A stretch of 64,000 nt of DNA, from contig OX596000.1 of the NCBI GenBank assembly GCA_951394045.1, positions 1,116,001 through 1,180,000 of the forward strand. Reading direction: 5' to 3'. Origin of the DNA: Nitzschia sp. DOCU1. Its lineage: Eukaryota; Bacillariophyta; Bacillariophyceae; Bacillariales; Bacillariaceae. The notes beneath the pieces are model-generated. The model was not told the DNA's origin. It ran no database searches and saw nothing but the letters and a program-made list of their open reading frames with translations. Below, in pieces: positions 60,954 to 64,000 of this stretch. The position numbers and the translations under genes were made by a program. Within the stretch, counting starts at the first letter, position 1, and every line of letters starts with the position of its first letter.

Positions 60954-63600
60954 TTAAGTGTTGGTTGTTGAAGTTGTTTTTTGTCCTTTTCGATTGTCCA
61001 CCATTTTCGATCGGCGTGTCAAGTTTTGCACCCTCTGCTGAATCCATGAACCGATGCTTCTCGATGCAATGAATCTCCTGGGGGAGTGAAATGAAGGAGA
61101 AGAATCCGGGGAAGAAGCGTATTCCTCTCCTTCAGGAACGGAATTAATCGTAGTACCAGGGACGATATCATCAATTGAAGCGGGAGTAGAAGTGCTGGTG
61201 TCTGTAGAAGTAGGACTTGAAAGGCATCTTCTTTCGGTACGCTGTGGGGAAGTTGGTTCCTCGTCATTGCCCTGTGGATCTGGTTCTTTTCCGGAGGAAA
61301 ACGCCGGTGCTTTTGCCATTGCTGTTTGCCTGAAGGTGTCACAGATGCTGTTCTTGGTGGAGGATGAATGGTGAGAACTCGGTAGTTCGGATAGTTTGCG
61401 TTCCGGGATTCCAAACGGTGCGTCTGCTACCACCAATGGAGCCCCCCTTCCTCCTCTTCCTTCAACCTTGTCATAAGTTAATTGTGGCTTGATATCTGAA
61501 GCGGGGCCGCCTTCACCAGTAGTACTTCTAGTATGCGTAGATTCACCATGTGTGCTCATTGACACCTTTCGGAGGGGCAACTTCGGCGAAGATTCCATGT
61601 TCTCGCAAGGCACATGATCTTGAACTGAGACTTCTAATGGCACCAAGCTGTTGTTGTTGCTTGCCACCGGTGAGTTGCGCGCTACCACACCACCAACAGG
61701 TGGCGTGGTGGAATACTTGCGAAGTGGAAGCTTTGGGGAGGCTTTGGCACGGATGGGTGTCGAGAAAACAATATCCATGCTCCTATTGCTGTCATTGTTC
61801 TTGCTGTTCGTGGTGTTCACATTGTCACTAAGCTTTCTCGACGGAGGGCGTACCGGAAGGTAAGTACTGATCGCTGCCTTGGAGGCTATTCTTTGTTGCT
61901 CGGGAAGCGGCAAAGAGGGACAAGGCAGAGGTGCAACAGATCCATCCCACCGAGACGAAAAGCTAGACGACGAGCCCGACATTGAGTGATGAAAATAGTT
62001 GTCTTCGCCTTCGTTTGGTGGTCGTGGTCGTCGAAACGTGGTAGGGCGACGGTGCAAGTCTCCAAAGAAGTCCAAGGATCCTTCTGATCGATGCATGGCA
62101 AAACTGGGTCGAAGATCATCGTCATCGTTGTCAAGAAGATCATCGTGATCTTCTCCAAACGGCACTTCGGGGAGGGACACTTCTTCGTCGTCCTCGCACC
62201 ACTTCTTCTTTCCAATGTCCCTGCCTTCCGGCGAAAGGAATCGTTCGGGTCGTCGTATGGGTTTATCCTCCAAGACCATACCGGTGCCGAAGTAACTAGA
62301 AAAGGATGTGTGTCCGATTGCGGCAGGCACATTCATGGGAGACGGCGAAGAGACAGGTCGAATATTCGACCTTGTCCCCCCGAGATCCGTATAACAATTG
62401 CTACCGCCGGATGAGTACTTCAAATCGTTCAATCCTTCAAATGAATGAAGGGAGTCCGTTTCATCCCAGTTACCATCCGAAGAAGGAAGCTGTTCGTCGT
62501 CTCTAGGAAGCTGAAACTCATCCAACTCATCATCATCCTCGTTTTCCTCATCGTCTGCCTCTAAAATGGAGATGATCGTGTGGTGTGAAGACAAGGATAT
62601 CAAACTACTGGGATCGTAGTGTGTCGAGTCTCCAAAGTCACTCATTGTGATTTCCGATGACTGGCGCTCTAGTGCACGTCGCCTGTAATCTGACAAGGTG
62701 GGTGGGGGCGGCAAGTACGACTTGTGCTGCTGCTTTGTGACACTGGCAAGGCGTCTTCGTTGTTCTCGTCTTCGTTTCAATCGCCTTCGGCAAGCTCTAC
62801 CGCGGGCTAGAGCCTGAATCTTGGTAGCCGAAATGCATCTAGTGATTTCCATAGCCTCTCCCCTTCCTCCCTCGCTACCGGTACTGCTGGTGGTACTAGC
62901 AGCAGCACCAGAACCACGACGTGAACTTATAGCTGAGGAGAGCGGGGGTCTTCCTGCTGCTCGAGCCTCCTGCAACAACAGCGCGGAAGTTCGAACCGAG
63001 CCTCCATCAATGCTGGAATCGGTTCTACTTGCGACGCTGTGGGTGGATTCATCCATCATTGCTCTCTTCGCTGCGCGTTTGGCAGCGTCTCGGAGTAGGT
63101 GCAGAGTCGCTTCGTGATCACGAACCTCCTTTGTTCGACCACGCAAGGCGACTTGCTGCCACGAAGAACGCTTCAAGTTAAGATTTCGACGAATGCGTTG
63201 GATACTGTCCGTCCTCGTTCTTAGTGGTAGGCAAGGAGTTTCTTCTTTCACCATTGCCGTTCTTTCATTGTTGATGGCAGCATCGCTATGACGATCATCG
63301 CCATCCTCTTCGTCAAGAATCTTGCCGACTTCTAACACAAGCTGCTGTAACAATAACTGTTTTGCAGCATTGCCTTGGGTGCAGCTCTGAAAGACTCGCG
63401 TTCCTGGTTGCCCTTTTCGGTGAAAAATTGACGGAAGAAGCTGGTCAACCGAGGCGGACGACGAGCAGCAGGAATGTTGATCTTGATGCATATCCATCCT
63501 TCTCGGAGGAGGAGAACAGGAAGGGGACGCAGCAGATGACACTGAAATGGATGCCGTCATTGCGATAATACCAACAGGGCGATGATGGATGGGGTATCAA
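60440..63600 (-). repeat. Right arm of the large inverted duplication
   Basis: Reverse-complement partner of 51625-55130. It includes the whole IQ copy B gene, about 500 bp of 3' flank and a short 5' flank. The spacer between the arms is about 5.3 kb. Confidence 0.8.
60954..63560 (-). CDS. IQ-motif protein, copy B, full length
   Basis: An 868-residue protein with an ATG at 63558-63560. The IQ motif lies at about residues 243-266 (ISATKIQALARGRACRRRL). N-terminal features match copy A: CSPPPRRMDM, FQSCTQGNAAKQLL, LPLRTRTDSIQRIRR, RDAAKRAAKRAMMDES. The C-terminal 210 residues are missing from copy A and contain KLPLRK repeats, GTTINSVPEGEE, DSSPSFHSPRR and a basic end (QNLTRRSKMVDNRKG). There are many SP and RxxS sites, few hydrophobic segments and no membrane helix, so a largely disordered cytoskeletal or signalling scaffold is plausible. 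The family is not named. The full-length frame suggests that this copy, and not A, is the functional one. Confidence 0.7.
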   Translation of the reverse strand: MTASISVSSAASPSCSPPPRRMDMHQDQHSCCSSSASVDQLLPSIFHRKGQPGTRVFQSCTQGNAAKQLLLQQLVLEVGKILDEEDGDDRHSDAAINNERTAMVKEETPCLPLRTRTDSIQRIRRNLNLKRSSWQQVALRGRTKEVRDHEATLHLLRDAAKRAAKRAMMDESTHSVASRTDSSIDGGSVRTSALLLQEARAAGRPPLSSAISSRRGSGAAASTTSSTGSEGGRGEAMEITRCISATKIQALARGRACRRRLKRRREQRRRLASVTKQQHKSYLPPPPTLSDYRRRALERQSSEITMSDFGDSTHYDPSSLISLSSHHTIISILEADDEENEDDDELDEFQLPRDDEQLPSSDGNWDETDSLHSFEGLNDLKYSSGGSNCYTDLGGTRSNIRPVSSPSPMNVPAAIGHTSFSSYFGTGMVLEDKPIRRPERFLSPEGRDIGKKKWCEDDEEVSLPEVPFGEDHDDLLDNDDDDLRPSFAMHRSEGSLDFFGDLHRRPTTFRRPRPPNEGEDNYFHHSMSGSSSSFSSRWDGSVAPLPCPSLPLPEQQRIASKAAISTYLPVRPPSRKLSDNVNTTNSKNNDSNRSMDIVFSTPIRAKASPKLPLRKYSTTPPVGGVVARNSPVASNNNSLVPLEVSVQDHVPCENMESSPKLPLRKVSMSTHGESTHTRSTTGEGGPASDIKPQLTYDKVEGRGGRGAPLVVADAPFGIPERKLSELPSSHHSSSTKNSICDTFRQTAMAKAPAFSSGKEPDPQGNDEEPTSPQRTERRCLSSPTSTDTSTSTPASIDDIVPGTTINSVPEGEEYASSPDSSPSFHSPRRFIASRSIGSWIQQRVQNLTRRSKMVDNRKGQKTTSTTNT

Positions 63601-64000
63601 CGGCAGGATCAAGAAATAATGGGGTTTTGTCTCAAATCAATGACGAATGTCGGATAAAATTATTTCTTCAAAAAACAGAGTTGCGAGCTTATGATGATGT
63701 GAGGATGCACTGCGACACCAGAGACTCTGGACTGCCCAAGGGGTTAAAGTCGAACACAAGGAGCTATTAGTTCCCCCCAGAGGAACCAACTACCGGTATC
63801 CATCCTCGGATGGGGTGGGGTTATCTACTTTGACCTGCTGCCCTCGTGAGTGAGTTTCTTATTAAACCCCTTTGGCTCTCGCAGTTCCATTTACGATCAG
63901 ACAATAGCGCTGTACATTTCCCATTGTTCGCAAGGTTCTTACCCCGAAAGATGCTTCAACGACCTAAACAAGTGCCCCTCGCCCCAAAACGTCTCAATTT
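63561..64000. other. Intergenic to the window end
   Basis: The 5' flank of IQ copy B. The first 40-60 bp still match the flank of copy A. No gene is seen in the rest. Confidence 0.4.

Overview
The window is nuclear DNA of a photosynthetic stramenopile, most likely a diatom. Several genes carry short GT-AG introns (about 68-164 bp) whose phases match exactly across the splice sites. Two nuclear genes encode plastid proteins with signal-peptide plus phenylalanine-type leaders (a TatB/Hcf106 homologue and 1,4-dihydroxy-2-naphthoyl-CoA synthase). Helicase-associated-domain proteins are expanded in tandem, and a Ty1/Copia element resembles the diatom CoDi lineage. No rRNA, tRNA or CRISPR array was recognised.

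Layout. 1-2.4 kb: a Crypton-type tyrosine recombinase gene, cut by the window edge and carrying one frame disruption. 2.4-4.8 kb: gene-poor DNA with palindromes and a decayed ORF. 4.8-10.1 kb: an Mpv17/PMP22 membrane protein, a low-complexity protein with a short basic helical motif, and a GIY-YIG/zinc-knuckle protein. 10.2-14.4 kb: two tandem paralogues with four helicase-associated repeats each. 14.7-20.6 kb: spliced TatB/Hcf106, then a five-exon gene that joins a SHAQKYF Myb domain, ankyrin repeats and a class II histone deacetylase. 22.7-34.2 kb: two tandem, spliced MLO-like seven-helix membrane proteins with a very large C-terminal extension; the second copy is frameshifted. An uncharacterised gene lies between them on the other strand.

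34.3-42.7 kb: an LRR gene, already damaged by stop codons, split by a young full-length Copia retrotransposon (314-bp LTRs differing at two positions, 5-bp target duplication GACAA). 42.9-50.7 kb: a SulP-STAS-cyclic-nucleotide-binding-like transporter, a CCHC/GRF zinc-finger protein, an unknown protein, MenB, and an unknown membrane protein. 51.6-63.6 kb: a large inverted duplication with arms of about 3.2-3.5 kb. Each arm holds a long IQ-motif protein gene, and the spacer holds a third IQ-motif gene and a membrane protein.

There is no operon logic. The links between neighbours are local duplication (HA pair, MLO pair, IQ trio) and mobile-element insertion. The most notable items are the Myb-ankyrin-HDAC fusion, the roughly 1,850-residue MLO-like proteins, the GIY-YIG/zinc-knuckle fusion, and the IQ-gene inverted duplication.
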